A DNA stretch of 64,000 bases from Deinandra increscens subsp. villosa (GCA_039602395.1 JBCNJP010000008.1:21531817-21595816); one strand, 5' to 3'; positions 10,758 through 22,185 are shown, counted from the stretch's first letter. Translations and numbers: made by a program. Notes: a model not told the origin generated them from the sequence alone.

Positions 10758-11182
10758 GGTCCTAATTGACCCTAATAGACACCAATTGACCCTAACTTAT
10801 CCTAATTGGTTCTAATATATAACAATTGATCCTAACTGGTCCTGATTGGGCCTAATTGACACCAGTTGAACCTAACTGGTCCTAATTGACACCAATTAAC
10901 CCTAGTTGGGCCTAATTGACCCTATTAGACACCAATTGACCCTAATTGGTCCTAATTGGTCCTAATAGACAGCAATTGACCCTAACTGGTCCTAAATTGA
11001 CCCTAATAGACACCAATTGACCCTAATAGACACCAATTAACCCTAACTGGTCCTAATTAATGGTCCTAATAGACACCAATTGATCCTAACTGGTCCTGAT
11101 TGGGCCTAATTGACACCAATTGACCCTAACTGGTCCTAATTGACACCAATTGACCCTAATTGGTCCTAATTGACACCAATCG
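10758..11182. repeat. minisatellite of 10-11-bp CCTAATTGAC-like units
   Basis: About 40 imperfect units such as TTGACCCTAA, TTGGTCCTAA and TTGACACCAA, often grouped as about 30-bp higher-order units. The CCCTAA look is coincidental. Units vary in the middle bases, so this is not telomere repeat. Confidence 0.85.
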
Positions 11183-11614
11183 ACCCATCAACAACGCACG
11201 GGGGTTGTAAATTCATTTTTGGAAGACCCAACCATGTTAAGACATTTAATTATTTATGTTTATATTTGGTTTAGTTATCTGTAGTTTGGATTAGTTATTT
11301 TCATTCATGTTACTTAATATACATATTGTTTCTTTCATTAATTTTGCAAATCAGGTTTAATTCAATGCATTTAAACGTTTCCCACCATTTTAAACACTTC
11401 CAACTAAATTTTCAAATTTCCGACCATTTACTCAAATTCTCCCAAAATTTCAAACCTAATCTAGTTATTGAGCCTTAATCAGACACTTTTCCCCCTCACT
11501 TTCACTCAAAATTTCCAATTCAATGTCTCCAGCTCCACCATCATCGAATACCTAGGTGTTTTCCCACCCTCTCATTCTCATCTTGCATTATCTCTTCATC
11601 ATTAATCTCAACTC
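11183..11614. other. AT-rich flank before the multi-exon candidate
   Basis: No gene or repeat recognised. The stretch just before 11615 is C/T-rich (CTCATTCTCATC), as in a plant 5'UTR. Confidence 0.3.
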
Positions 11615-13209
11615 ATGGACGTTGAGCGCCGAATAGTGACGCAAGCAGGAGCTTCAACAGACCATCAATATGACAGCGTTAGCAATTCCTCGGACTTCCC
11701 ATGCTTTCTGGTGGACCAATCTGACCAAAAAAGGTAAGTGTCAATTTATTCTATCTCATTAATTTAAATATGTTGTGTTTGTTTTTTATTGATATACGTT
11801 TAATTGCCACCAATCTGACCAGAAATCCTCTCTGTTTTTCAATCCAGAATAGAAGAATGTTAACGCCAAGTCCACGTTTGCATCTGCTACATTTTGGGAA
11901 CTTCATCCCATTAATTTTCTGCTTTATTATTCAACTACTTTGTTACATGTTTGTAGGAGCATGTTAGAAGAGTACAATATAAACAAATTGCAATTGTTGA
12001 TATCCCCTATAGTTTCTTGGTTTTTCGATATAGAATAGAAGAATGTTTATGTCAAGTCCACGTTTGCATCTGCTACATTTTGGGAATTTATCCCATTCAT
12101 TTTCTGCTTTATTATTCATCTACTTTGTTACATGTTTGTAGGAGCATGTTAGAAGAGTACAAAATAAACAAATTGAAATTGTTGATATACCCTATAGTTT
12201 CTTGGTTCTTTCATCCAGAATAGAAGAATGTTTAGGTCAAGTCCACGTTTGCATCTGCTACATTTTGGGAACTTCATCCCATGAATTTTCTGCTTTATTA
12301 TTCATCTACTTTGTTACATGTTTGTAGGAGCGTGTTAGAAGAGTACAAAATAAACAAATTGTAATTGTTGATATCCGCTATAGTTTCTTGGTTTTTCAAT
12401 CTAGAATAGAAGAATGTTTATGTCAAGTCCACGTTTGCAATTGTTGATATCCCCTATAGTTTCTTGGGAACTTCATCCCATTCATTTTCTGCATACATTC
12501 TAGGTATTTCAATCCAGAATAATTATAAGTATTTTATGCATAAATATCAACGGTAATTATTTATATACTTTGTTACATATCTGTAGGAGCATGTTAGAAG
12601 AGTACAAAATAAAGAAATTGCAATTATTGAAATCCCCTCTCATTCTTCTATATGGAGAAAACGAAGGGATGCCAAACGGGGGAATACAAGAATGTTTAGG
12701 CCAAAATGTCATAGCGGATAAAAAGCATCTGATACCTTGTGTGAATTTCAAACTTCTGTTTTCTTCATTGTTTACTTTGTTCAAATTAAGGCATCTAACT
12801 TCATCATGTTAATTTCGCAAAGATCAAGGATGGTTCCATGAAACTTGATCACTTAGAAAAACTTGAGTTAGAACTTAAAAAAGAGAGACTTTTGTATGAT
12901 AAAAAAAATGAAGAAGTTAAGGCCCTCTCATTGAAGATCGCAGAATCTAGGAAAAAAAAACTTGATCTACTTATAGCTCATCTGGCTGCATTTGGCACAC
13001 CGTTACCACAACAACTTAAATTTTCTACAGAGGTAAATTCTGTACATCACAACTTAATTCTACTATTGCCAACTACCTATTTACATATACTTTTTACCAA
13101 TTCAAAAACATTTTTCTAGGTAAATCCTGTGGAGAAATATGTTGGATCTAACCACAGTCTTAATCGTCCTGACATAGATACAATGGTAAGTATTCTTCAA
13201 ATTCATTAT

Positions 13210-13269
<60 letters not shown>

Positions 13270-13825
13270 GTGATTTCTGATTTCCGGCCATAAACTAATT
13301 AATTCACTTGTAGGGCATGAAATCGGTGGCTGGTCAACCTCGTCTCAAACGGTGGAAAAGGAAAAAGTAAGTATTTGCCAGTTTCATTCCGTTTTTTAGT
13401 TTCACATTAATCTTTTGGAAAAGTTAATGTACTCCCGTTTTTAATGTCTTTTTGGTACCTCAAATACAAGGGCTAGCTGGGATTGTAGGAAAATAGGTCA
13501 AAATAGAATTAGCAAATAAAGTTCAATTGACTATTAAGTTGATCCGGAAGTTAATGTGATGTTCATCCAGATGTTTATCCAGATTCTTAATGTTTATCTG
13601 GATATTTTAAGTTCCTCGGGATATCTAATGTTCATCCGAATATTAATTGAATAGGACCTCACCCAAAGTACTGAAACCAGATGAGACTCCTCCTCAGTCC
13701 ATATCAAAAGCGGCGGTAAAGGAAAATGTAAGTATTTGAAAATTGGTTTAATTATATATTCTGTTCAATTTCCATAAGCTAATCTTCTACATTTTTTGTA
13801 GGAACAAAATAAATCATGGTCCTAA
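11615..13825 (+). CDS. candidate multi-exon gene, unknown function
   Basis: Not recognised. Exon-like blocks with GT..AG borders are 11615-11733 (ATG start, phase 2 end), 12823-13032, 13120-13185, 13314-13366, 13655-13727 and 13802-13825 (TAA end). From 12838 to 13825 the five blocks join in one frame across four introns whose donors are all GTAAnT, giving about 137 codons. The first part (residues 1-50) is a charged coiled coil; the rest is basic and low in complexity. How exon 1 joins the later exons is unresolved, because an extra exon inside the 186-bp repeats is needed for phase. It could be a host gene or the gene of a DNA transposon whose end is the block at 14060-14670. Confidence 0.45.
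11846..12500. repeat. 186-bp tandem repeat, 3.5 copies
   Basis: Units begin AGAATAGAAGAATG at 11846, 12032, 12217 and 12403 (periods 186, 185, 186). The last is internally deleted. Each unit contains TTTGTTACATGTTTGTAG|GAGC, a splice-acceptor-like site. A further partial copy with the same acceptor lies at 12568-12640, so an intron-plus-exon piece of the surrounding gene was amplified. Confidence 0.85.
13212..13263. repeat. (TA)n microsatellite
   Basis: About 26 uninterrupted TA units inside an intron-like stretch of the multi-exon candidate. Confidence 0.95.
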
Positions 13826-14059
13826 TTCAGCTCAAATCAATAAGGTTGAAGATGTAGACCACGTGGTAGTTTTCTTCGCGGATTGAAAATTAAATTGAGA
13901 ATAATGCTTGTGTATAGTGTAATTTTGTTTTAACTTTGTTTTGTATTATAAATTGTATGTACTCGTTAATTTTTAATTATTATTGTTAATAAATCACCTA
14001 GGTTTTTAGGTTTATGATGTTAATATGTAGCATGTTTTTTTATTAAAAGTTTTAATTAA

Positions 14060-14670
14060 TTAAAATAATGCTTGAATTGCATATTATCCAAATGAGTGTG
14101 GCTAAAGGGTAGCAACGGCCACGCTTACTGGTAGAGAATGGCCACATAAAATCACAATCATTATGTGTCACCAAAGGTTAGTTTATAGCGACGTTTTTTT
14201 TTTCAAATGATGTGGCTAAAACATATATATTTATGTGACTATATAATAACAATAGCCACACTTATATACAATACATGTGGCCATTCCAACCCTTTAGCCA
14301 CACTCATTGCGACAAAATGAGTGACTATAACAACCCTTTGGCCACTTTTTTGTTTCTAATATATGTGGCTAAAACACAAATACATGTGACAATATAATAC
14401 CAAAGGCCACACTTTTGATATTTTCACAAGGCTGTTGCCACCCTTTGGCCACGCGTATTAGGAGAACATATATGATTTCAACAACCCTTTGGTCACGTAT
14501 TTTTATAATAAATGTGGCTAAAACACAAATATATGTGACCATATAATACCAAAGACCACGTTAAACAAACACATGTGGTCGTTGGGACCCTTTGGCCATG
14601 CTTTCCCGAAGAATTGTTTGATTACAACAATAAATATTGGTACCCTTTCGCCACGCTTCTAGGTGGCTTT
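14060..14670. repeat. 150-bp tandem repeats rich in GTGGCTAAA / TTTGGCCAC
   Basis: TGTGGCTAAAACA starts at 14211, 14364 and 14513 (periods 153 and 149), each followed by ATGTGAC and ACCAAAGGCCAC. The words occur in both orientations. A further piece follows the solo LTR at about 15065-15140 and ends ATTTTGACGTAGT. Such blocks resemble subterminal repeats of CACTA (En/Spm) transposons, and the end resembles a decayed CACTA terminus. No matching left end was found, so the assignment is tentative. Confidence 0.55.
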
Positions 14671-14682
14671 AGCCACTGATAT

Positions 14683-15001
14683 TGTTGATACATGGTTCCT
14701 AGATTGTCATGTGAAGTATCAAATACAAGACTACATGCTGTGATCCGAACCTAGGGCGAACCTTAGTTCGGGTGCACATGAACCTGGTCCAAACCTGAGT
14801 TCGGCTTAGCTAAACTAGTTTGTCTATAAATAGCTAGCTTTGTATTGAGAATAAAACTTCTTGATCAGATCTTGTATGTGTACTCGGTGGTGTTTCTCAG
14901 TGGTCTAATACAAATCCTTTGTACTTACATTTTGTATTCATTCTCATTTTACATTGATTTCATCACAACCGAGTAAACGATCTACCGCTCACGCAATATT
15001 A
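14683..15001 (+). repeat. solo LTR, element-E family, with perfect TSD
   Basis: Starts TGTTGATACATGG, has TATA (CTATAAATAGC near 14824) and U3 with GTTCGG words, and ends CTCACGCAATATTA. It matches the E LTR (29174-29500) from end to end. It is flanked by GATAT at 14678-14682 and 15002-15006. The duplication shows that the LTR ends in TA rather than CA. Confidence 0.9.
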
Positions 15002-15140
15002 GATATTGTATCGTGTCCGTATGATACATACGGTGACAGGACCTTTGGTTTCGATTGAAATGAAAAAAAAACATGGCCAAATACCTTTGTTCACGGTTGT
15101 TTTCTGTGGCCAAAGGCCAATTTTGACGTAGTACTCGATA

Positions 15141-15481
15141 AAACACTTAACTCAGTGAATCACATGTTTTGATCAAGAATAGTATACGAAACCTATGTTT
15201 ACTGACCAACTATTCATAGTTGACCTTTATTTTGTACATATTGTAGGTTTTGTTGTTTGAAAGATGATGATAGTGTTGATGACACCTTAGGATGCATGCA
15301 GACTTAGTGTGACCTAAATTAAATGAGATAAACCTGTTATCATTATTGTATTATATATGAGTTCTTATGTAACATTCGAGTTATATGAAATGGGTTGGTT
15401 AAGAATAACGCAACATTAAATTAGTTTGTGTGCATCTGGACAATAATCATGCCTCGACATACTCCGCCCTTGGTTGGGGTG
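15141..15481. other. unassigned AT-rich flank; possible Ty3/gypsy LTR tip
   Basis: No ORF. At 15462-15486 the minus strand reads TGTCACACCCCAACC, the usual start of many plant gypsy LTRs, so a truncated gypsy LTR may adjoin element C. No more can be said. Confidence 0.3.
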
Positions 15482-15848
15482 TGACATGGAGGACCATTCG
15501 GGTGATAGGACAATAGCTATATTATAACGATAGAACACAACCTATATCACAGGTATATTTCGTCACAACTCAATAACTTTTATTCATACCAGCAGCTTGA
15601 TTAAATATATAGAAAATGAAGTAACGTAAACAAACAAGCAAACTCCTAAAACTTATGAAACAAACCAAGAAAAGTGGATGACTAAAACAAACTAAAAGAC
15701 ACGTGCAAGACTGATTTGGTCCATTATCCAACGGTCACTTATGAAGTCCATGTGGGCCACTAGACTCCTGCACAAAGCTGGTCCAAAAGAGAGTTGACCC
15801 ATTTGTGTGAATGTGGCCCATGTACCATGTACTTCACCTACTCTTTCA
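15482..15848 (-). repeat. 3' LTR of copia element C (borders within about 5 bp)
   Basis: On the minus strand a purine tract (TTTGAGGGAGGG, 15849-15864) follows the end of pol and is followed by TGAAAGAGTAGG. A TATA-like CTATATATTTAA lies near 15606-15617. The far end is TCCATGTCA or GTCCTCCA. The 5' LTR of C is absent. Confidence 0.6.
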
Positions 15849-15864
15849 TACCCTCCCTCAAACT

Positions 15865-16306
15865 TGACTAAGATGTCTCATCAAGTTTGTCTTTTATGGA
15901 GCATATACCCATATTACTCTCAACTTTATAAAGCTATCTCTGCTTAAGGGCTTAGTAAATATATCTGCTATTTGCTATGTGGTTCCACAGTGCCCCGACT
16001 CAATTACTCCCTCTTTTACCAAGTCACGAAGGAAGTGAAATCTGACTCCTATGTGCTTGCTCTTGCCATTAGACACCGGGTTCTTGGAGAACTTTATAGT
16101 AGAGGTATTGTCACACCTTATTTCCATATTCTCTATTTCAAACCCGAATTCTTCAAGTACCCCTTTAACCCAAATAGCTTGACAAGCGCAGGTGATTGCT
16201 GTAACGTACTCGGCCTTTGTGGAAGACAGAGCTACCACCTCTTGATTCTTTGAAGACCATACTATCACACCATTGTCCCATAAAACACATATCCTAATGT
16301 ACACTT
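15865..16306 (-). pseudogene. pol: RNase H end of element C pol
   Basis: C-terminal copia RNase H, cut off from the rest of C by element B. It shows VIVWSSKNQEVVALSSTKAEY, the CDNTSTIKFSKNP box, a KHIGVRFHFLRDL segment and the terminal ADIFTKPL motif (about 15925). Removing B and one 5-bp duplication restores the RKS-TLGYVF segment, followed by one frameshift. Confidence 0.85.
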
Positions 16307-16667
16307 TGATAGAGCATATTCCTATGCTACGTTGTGTCTCGTGTATTGTATCTAGATTAGAGCATCTTTGTGAGTCTTAGTGCCAACATGCTAATGTCGG
16401 CGTACCAAATGGTCCGCAGCTTATTTGGTACGATGATGGTCCGCCAGTTAGTATGTTAACACTATAAATAGTTCGTTAGAGAGAGAGCTAGTAACCAGTT
16501 CTGTCATTCTACATCTCTTAAGTGTGTGTAACTGAGTGTGTAACTCTCTCTCTCTCTAGACTTTGTGTAATTCTCTTTGTGAATCAATAATGCGAAGCTT
16601 TATTTACTTCTTGTTGCTTATACGATTACCAAATCATGTAGTAGTAAGATCGTTCAGTGGTTGTACA
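16307..16667 (+). repeat. 5' LTR of B
   Basis: TGATAGAGCATATT to GTGGTTGTACA. TATA box ACTATAAATA at 16461-16470; (TC)n/(GA)n tracts lie around it; AATAATG near 16586 is polyA-signal-like. U3 has GGTCCGC and GTACC words repeated in the leader. Confidence 0.93.
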
Positions 16668-16669
16668 AG

Positions 16670-16681
16670 TGGTATCAGAGC
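16670..16681 (+). other. primer binding site of B
   Basis: TGGTATCAGAGC, two bases after the LTR end; complementary to initiator-Met tRNA. Confidence 0.95.
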
Positions 16682-17408
16682 AATTGGTTGCTCTACTGTT
16701 GTGATTTGATCCATTTTCTAGTTCTAGAGTGAGAAAGTATGGGTTTTCTTCGTTTTTCATCAAAACTATTGCAATTCAGAGTGTTTCAATGATGAAAAAT
16801 GATTTCTGAGTGTTGCTGGAGTGTTTTCGCATCATACTGAGTCAAATTCCAGCTCCAAACGTCAAAATTCGCGAAAATCAGACGAATCAGGTTCAAACTG
16901 CGTTGATCCGCTTGAAGAACACTTGGTCCGCCATTGGTCCGCCGGTGGTCCGCCCGACAATCTTCCTCCATATTCTGGTCCGCTGAAACTGGTCCGGAAG
17001 GCAATCTTCAAAGTTAGTCCGTGGCGGTTATTTTCTGGTCCGCCGTACCATTTTGGTCCGCCGTACCAAATCTGGTCCGCTGAGGATATCTGATCCGCTG
17101 GTTCATTTGGTCCGCTGAGCATATTTTAGTTCGTTGATTTGATCTGGTACGGAGGTTGGTACGCTGAAATCTTATGGTCCGCTGAGAATTGGTTGGTCCG
17201 CTGACAGAAAACCTGTGTTCACTAACTGACGTAACTTGAGAACCGTTAAGAGTTACGGGAGCTACTACCAGCCAAAACGTTCGCCTTTCCGAGATCTAGA
17301 CTTGTACTTATCTAACGGTCTGTACCCCCCAGTTTGACCCCCAAAATCAGCTTGGAATACGTCCGTTTTTCAGTTTGAAGTTTTTGCGTTCGATATTGTA
17401 ATTTCAAA
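16682..17408 (+). repeat. leader of B with GGTCCGC repeats
   Basis: Non-coding leader. GGTCCGC/GGTACGC occurs more than a dozen times between about 16915 and 17210. ORFs seen here on either strand are by-products of these repeats. Confidence 0.7.
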
Positions 17409-20400
17409 ATGAGCGAGTTTCACGCATTTTCAGCTGTTCAATCATCAATGCAAGCCATGTTGAACTATGATAACGAAATAGGAACAAATCAGAAAGTTCC
17501 TAAATTGCTTAGGTTGGAGGATTATGAGAATTGGAAGCAACGATTTGAATCGTTCATTAATGCTCTTGACATTGATTTATGGATTTCCATTGAACAAGAT
17601 TATACATATCCTCAGATAAATGGACAACCGATTGCACGAAGTGATCTTGATGAAGATCAAAGAAAAGTTTATGCCCGAGAAAAGAAATGTTATGGAAATC
17701 TCACAATGGCACTACCAAGAGAGCTTCTACATCAATTCAAAAATTGCACAACATCAAAAACATTGTGGGATGCATTGAAAGATAGGTGTGCAAGAAACGA
17801 GCAATATAAGAAAAGTCGAAAGAAAGTTTTGTTAAAAGAATTGGACAACTTTCAGTATTGTGACAAAGAAAGTATTGCCGAATTGATTTCTAGGTTTTCA
17901 CATCTAATCAATGAACTTGAGGTTGTTGGAGTCAAGAAAGAAAAAGAGGAATTGAAAGAAAAATTTCTGGAAGCTCTACCCAAAAAATGGGAGAACTTTG
18001 TTATGATGCTTACTAATGATTCAAATTACTCCAGTTGGTCATTCAATCAAGTGTTAAGCAAATTACAAGCTCGGGAAATGGAATTACTTGTGAAAAAGTC
18101 AGCAACACTAATAGTTCAGAATCCTGAGATATATTTTGGAGAGAATTCTGCGACGGCGCATGCTAAAACTAAATCACATTCTATTTAAAACAGTAATCCA
18201 CCAGTAACAACATTTCTTGCTGGAAAGTCTGAAAATACTAGAAATTCTTCGGGTTGCAGTTTTACTATTCCTGATAGATCATCAAGCAAGTCTACTTCTA
18301 ATCAAGCAACCAAAGATCTAGCTGTTTTGTTGGGTGCTTTCGTATCATCTTCATCTGGCTCCATATTTAGTCAAATTGGTAATTCTGGTTTGGTTTCGGA
18401 CGATCGAAAACAGATGGATGAGGATCAGCTAAATAAATTAGATTTGGATTGGCAGTTGGCTATGATTGCTGAAAGAGGAAGACGGTTTATAGGCAAACAT
18501 GGAAAGAATTCTATTATGGGTGAATTAAGAGGCACCAAACTGGGTTTAGACAACTCTAAACTAAAATGTTACAAATGTTCCAAGTTGGGACATTTTGCTC
18601 GAGAATGCAAGCTATCTTCTTCTAAAGCAAGTAATTCGAATAATCATGATCACAATAAAGAAGTTAAAGCAATGATATCTCAAACTAATGAAGATTATGA
18701 TTAGACTAAGGATTTTCCGGATGAATCTGCATTTGTAGTTCATTCTCAAGATCATTATGCTTTGATGGAAAATATTGAGGTTGACTCAAGTGGATATGCA
18801 TCTGAGACTCGTAAATCTGAATCAAGTAATTCTGATTCTGAAATGGGTGGTTATGAATCCGTGTGTGAATTTTGTACTCAGAAAGATAGAAAGATTCAGG
18901 AATTGAGTCAAGAAAAGGAAAAGTTAGTAGTTGATAGGGTGAAGCTTGAAGAAGAGTTAGAAAGTTATAAACAGAAGTGTGAAATTTCTGATGGCATTTT
19001 CAAGATGAATGAGAAGTTACTCCAAGAGAAGAGTTTATTATCGGAAAAGTTAGAAGATCTTCGAAAACAGGTGTCAGAAGATTGTGTTCAAACTGATCAA
19101 CAAAAGTCACAACTTCAACATGAAAATGATGAGTTCATGACAAAAATTGTCACGTTAACTTCTGCAAATGAAAAGTTGTTAAAAGAAGTTGAGGAATATA
19201 AGTTTAAAGTTAAAGATGTCAGTGAAGATTTTGAAAGTTTATTTCAAAAATCCATCGCGAGGGTGGAAGCGCTTAAAGTATCTAATGATGAACTTCAAAA
19301 AACATTGGATGAAGTTACTGCTGACAGAACTCAATATCGAATTGTTCAGTCGGAATTGAACGACACAATCTTTACTCTGAAGAAAGACAAAAGCTTGTTA
19401 ACCAGAAATGTTGAAATCTATAAGGAAAGAGTGGATAAAATTACAAAAGAAGTGTTGACTGCTCATGATGGGATGAGAAGAGAAAAATCATTAGTTAACA
19501 GCACATCTGAGAAATTGATTCAATCAGAAAAGGTTCTTGCTGAAGCTCAAAAGACCATAGCTGATTTACATGTTGAAGTCTTGGATCTAAATCGTCAATT
19601 GCATAACTTGAAGAATTCTCATTCTTTTGCAAGTTACTTGTGTCAAGACGATAATTTCAAGAAGGTGTTTGGAGGCGATGATTTCAATCAAATTCCGCAT
19701 CCAGTGATTCAAACAGAGTCTGTTGTTGATTTGAACACTCCGGATACACAACAAGATTATTCTGAATTTGTGGTTGAGAAATCTGAACAGAAACTGTCAA
19801 AGAAGAAAGAGGAGAAAGGAGAAAGTTTGGTTGATAAAACACCACCATTGTTTGTTTCTCGTGGGTTTATGTCAGAAGAGGGAATTCCTTCCGCTGGCAA
19901 GGCAAGTGAAAAAGGTGAGAAGATAGAATCTGAAGAAAACTTGGCTGCTGAGCTTCTTAAAGCTAACAATTTAAAGGGTATTAAAGCTAACTTTACCAAG
20001 GTTGCTCAAGTTGGTTCTTCTAAATCTCAAGTGGAATTGTCAAAGTTACCTGGTTATAAACGTTCTGGTTTGGGTAACAACAATCAGAGTTTTGAGAAAA
20101 CAGCCAAGAAAACATGTCTAAAAAGATTCCAAAGGCGAAGAAAGACACAAGCTTAGAACAAATCTAGCATTTGGCTCAGGTGTTTATGTCTACAATGGAA
20201 AAAGGATTTGGAGGAAAGATTCAGAAGAAGGCTTCGTCTGCAAGTTCTTCTATAGATGCTCAACAAGTTAACGATTCTTCTTCATTTGGATCAAATTCCA
20301 CTCCTCGAATTCCTACTTCCAAATGGGTACATGCCAACAGGTTTCAAGTTTTTGATGATTGTCTTGATAGTTATGCATCTGATGACCGATGTCATCAATT

Positions 20401-20762
20401 TCAGGGCAAACCCCAATCTAAACGATCATATCGTTTGTGCTATCAATGTCGCCAAAAGGGACACATGGCACAGGATTGTCCTGAAATTGCAAAACGTTCT
20501 TTTTAAAACAAATCTGCCACAATTATTGATGAATCAGGCAGAATTTTTACTGAGTCAACACCATTCAAATCAAAATCTAAAACGAAACCATTTTTCAAAT
20601 TTGATTCGAGTGTTAGTGGTTCATCACGTGATGATGACTCAGTTAAAAATGAAAAAGCAAAAATGCAGTGACGACCTAAGATGGTCAGCAAAGCTGCAAT
20701 TGATTTTGTGGAAGACACTGGTCGACCAGAAGCTGTGTGCTTCGGGTCATTTGAATACTAAT
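17409..20762 (+). pseudogene. gag: gag of element B, broken by stops
   Basis: Starts ATGAGCGAGTTT and is homologous to A and E gag (MLNYDNEIGT segment, then LPKKWENFVMML). The first knuckle CYKCSKLGHFAREC near 18570 is intact. A coiled coil spans about 18880-19620. The second knuckle CYQCRQKGHMAQDC near 20440 is intact, and the DTGRPEA end lies near 20720. In-frame stops: TAA 18186, TAG about 18702, TAA about 20504 and TGA about 20669. A frameshift lies near 20110-20170. As it stands it cannot give a full gag. Confidence 0.88.
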
Positions 20763-21445
20763 CATTTAAACCAGTGTGCAGGTTTCTTCAAGAAGACCTA
20801 TTAGTGATTGTAAAGTTCAAACTTCAAACAGTTGCTGATAGTGGAGTTTCCTGCTTAACTTAAATTGAATGTTTCATATTTCAAAACTGAAAGATTTTCT
20901 AAAAGGCTTAACCTGACAGGTATCAGTATCGATTGGTCAATTTTCTTTCTTTTTACATTCCGTATGTAGTTTAGGGGGAAAATTGAAAAACCAAAAATAG
21001 TGTCTTTATGTTTTTGTTTTTGTTTTTGTTAAAATGAAAATCCAACAATAGAGTTTTCAGTTTAAGGGGGAGAAAATGAGAAGTCACTGGAAAAATACAA
21101 AAACAACGAAAAATAGAAAGTGCAAAAACATTGAAAAATGAGAAATTGATCCGACATAATTGGAAAATGATGGTACATTGGCTTACGTGTCTGACTCGTG
21201 GATAAATTAGATGAAAAAGCCATAAGATCATTGTTCGATATACTTGGTAGGCTCGGCATTATATCAGAAAGTATTCAAATGTGATATTCATTAAATACAA
21301 ATGCTTGACCAAGTGGACAACATCTTGATGCATATCTCATGATATATCAAGAAAAGATATGTGAAAAATGAAAAATGAGAAGTCACTGTGTATACATGTG
21401 TTCATTTTGCAAAAAATTTAAACTTGTTTGATTTTCTTTATTTTG

Positions 21446-21682
21446 TCAAACGATCGGACTTTCTTTGCGTATCAAAAGATCGACCTGATTGTTGTTCGTT
21501 TGACGTTCTGCTTTATTTTCTTTGGTGTTTCATATAACTCATCGGACTTTCTCTGCGTGTACGGAAGTACCGACCTGATTGTTGTTGGGTTATACAATTT
21601 CAACTTATTTTATTTTCTTATTTTGTTAAATCCGAGGCCTTATCTGCGTATCAAAAGATCGACCTTAAGGTAGACGATTTAA
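21446..21682 (+). ncRNA. triple tandem stem-loop motif, copy in B
   Basis: Three units: 21446-21503, 21533-21594 and 21626-21682. Each has outer arms that pair (TCAAACGA/TCGTTTGA; TATAACTCA/TGGGTTATA with one G-U; TTAAATC/GATTTAA), a conserved 5' strand around GGACTTTCTCTGCGT, an inner hairpin (unit 2: GTAC-GGAA-GTAC) and a conserved 3' strand CGACCTGATTGTTG. The arm sequences differ between units, but pairing is kept. Not a known Rfam family to my knowledge; probably acts in the element's RNA. Confidence 0.7.
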
Positions 21683-22069
21683 TGTTTTTATTTCTTTTTG
21701 CATGGAACACAGTTGACTGATTCATGAATACAATCATTATGTGATCATATCACAAATGAAATCACAAAGTGTGATATAAAAGCAAAACCATATCTGAGTA
21801 TGTCTGATAGTGTGGGGTACACTGGTCAAAGCAAATCTAATCAATACAATAACATATCCTGATGTTATGAGTATGATTGTGCTTGAGTTTAAGATGGAAA
21901 AATTATACCAGTAAAATCGACATGACTTATGTGCTGAAATAATTGAAATTGAAGTAGAGTTCAGCATTTTATGACCAATATGATCCCAAGTTGTGATCTT
22001 TCTCACAAAAGACAAAAATACTGTGTGATTCAGTATTTCATTTCTGTATTGCATTAATGTTTCATATCT

Positions 22070-22185
22070 GAAAAATCCAAAAAGATTTTAGGTGTGTTTT
22101 AGCATAAATTTAGAAAAATCAAAAAGATTTTCGGTGTGTTTTGATTTAAAGTTTCAAAAAGCCAAAAAGATTTTGTTTCTTATTT
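22070..22185 (+). repeat. AAAATC...GATTTT stem-loop repeats in B
   Basis: Three tandem copies of A-rich/T-rich inverted repeats (AAAAATCCAAAAAGATTTT form), the first two followed by GGTGTGTTTT. The same block is at about 28550-28615 and, on the minus strand, 57815-57915. Confidence 0.6.

Noticed and set aside
10758..11182. Telomere-like or CRISPR-like array because of CCCTAA words and regular spacing.
   Set aside because: Units are imperfect 10-11-mers without the 7-bp telomere unit, and there are no unique spacers; the DNA is a plant nuclear genome.
21446..21682. Hammerhead ribozyme identity for the stem-loop motif, because of CTGAT and GAAA words.
   Set aside because: The required CUGANGA core and cleavage-site triplet arrangement are absent; CTGATTG pairs with CAATCGG in the proposed fold.
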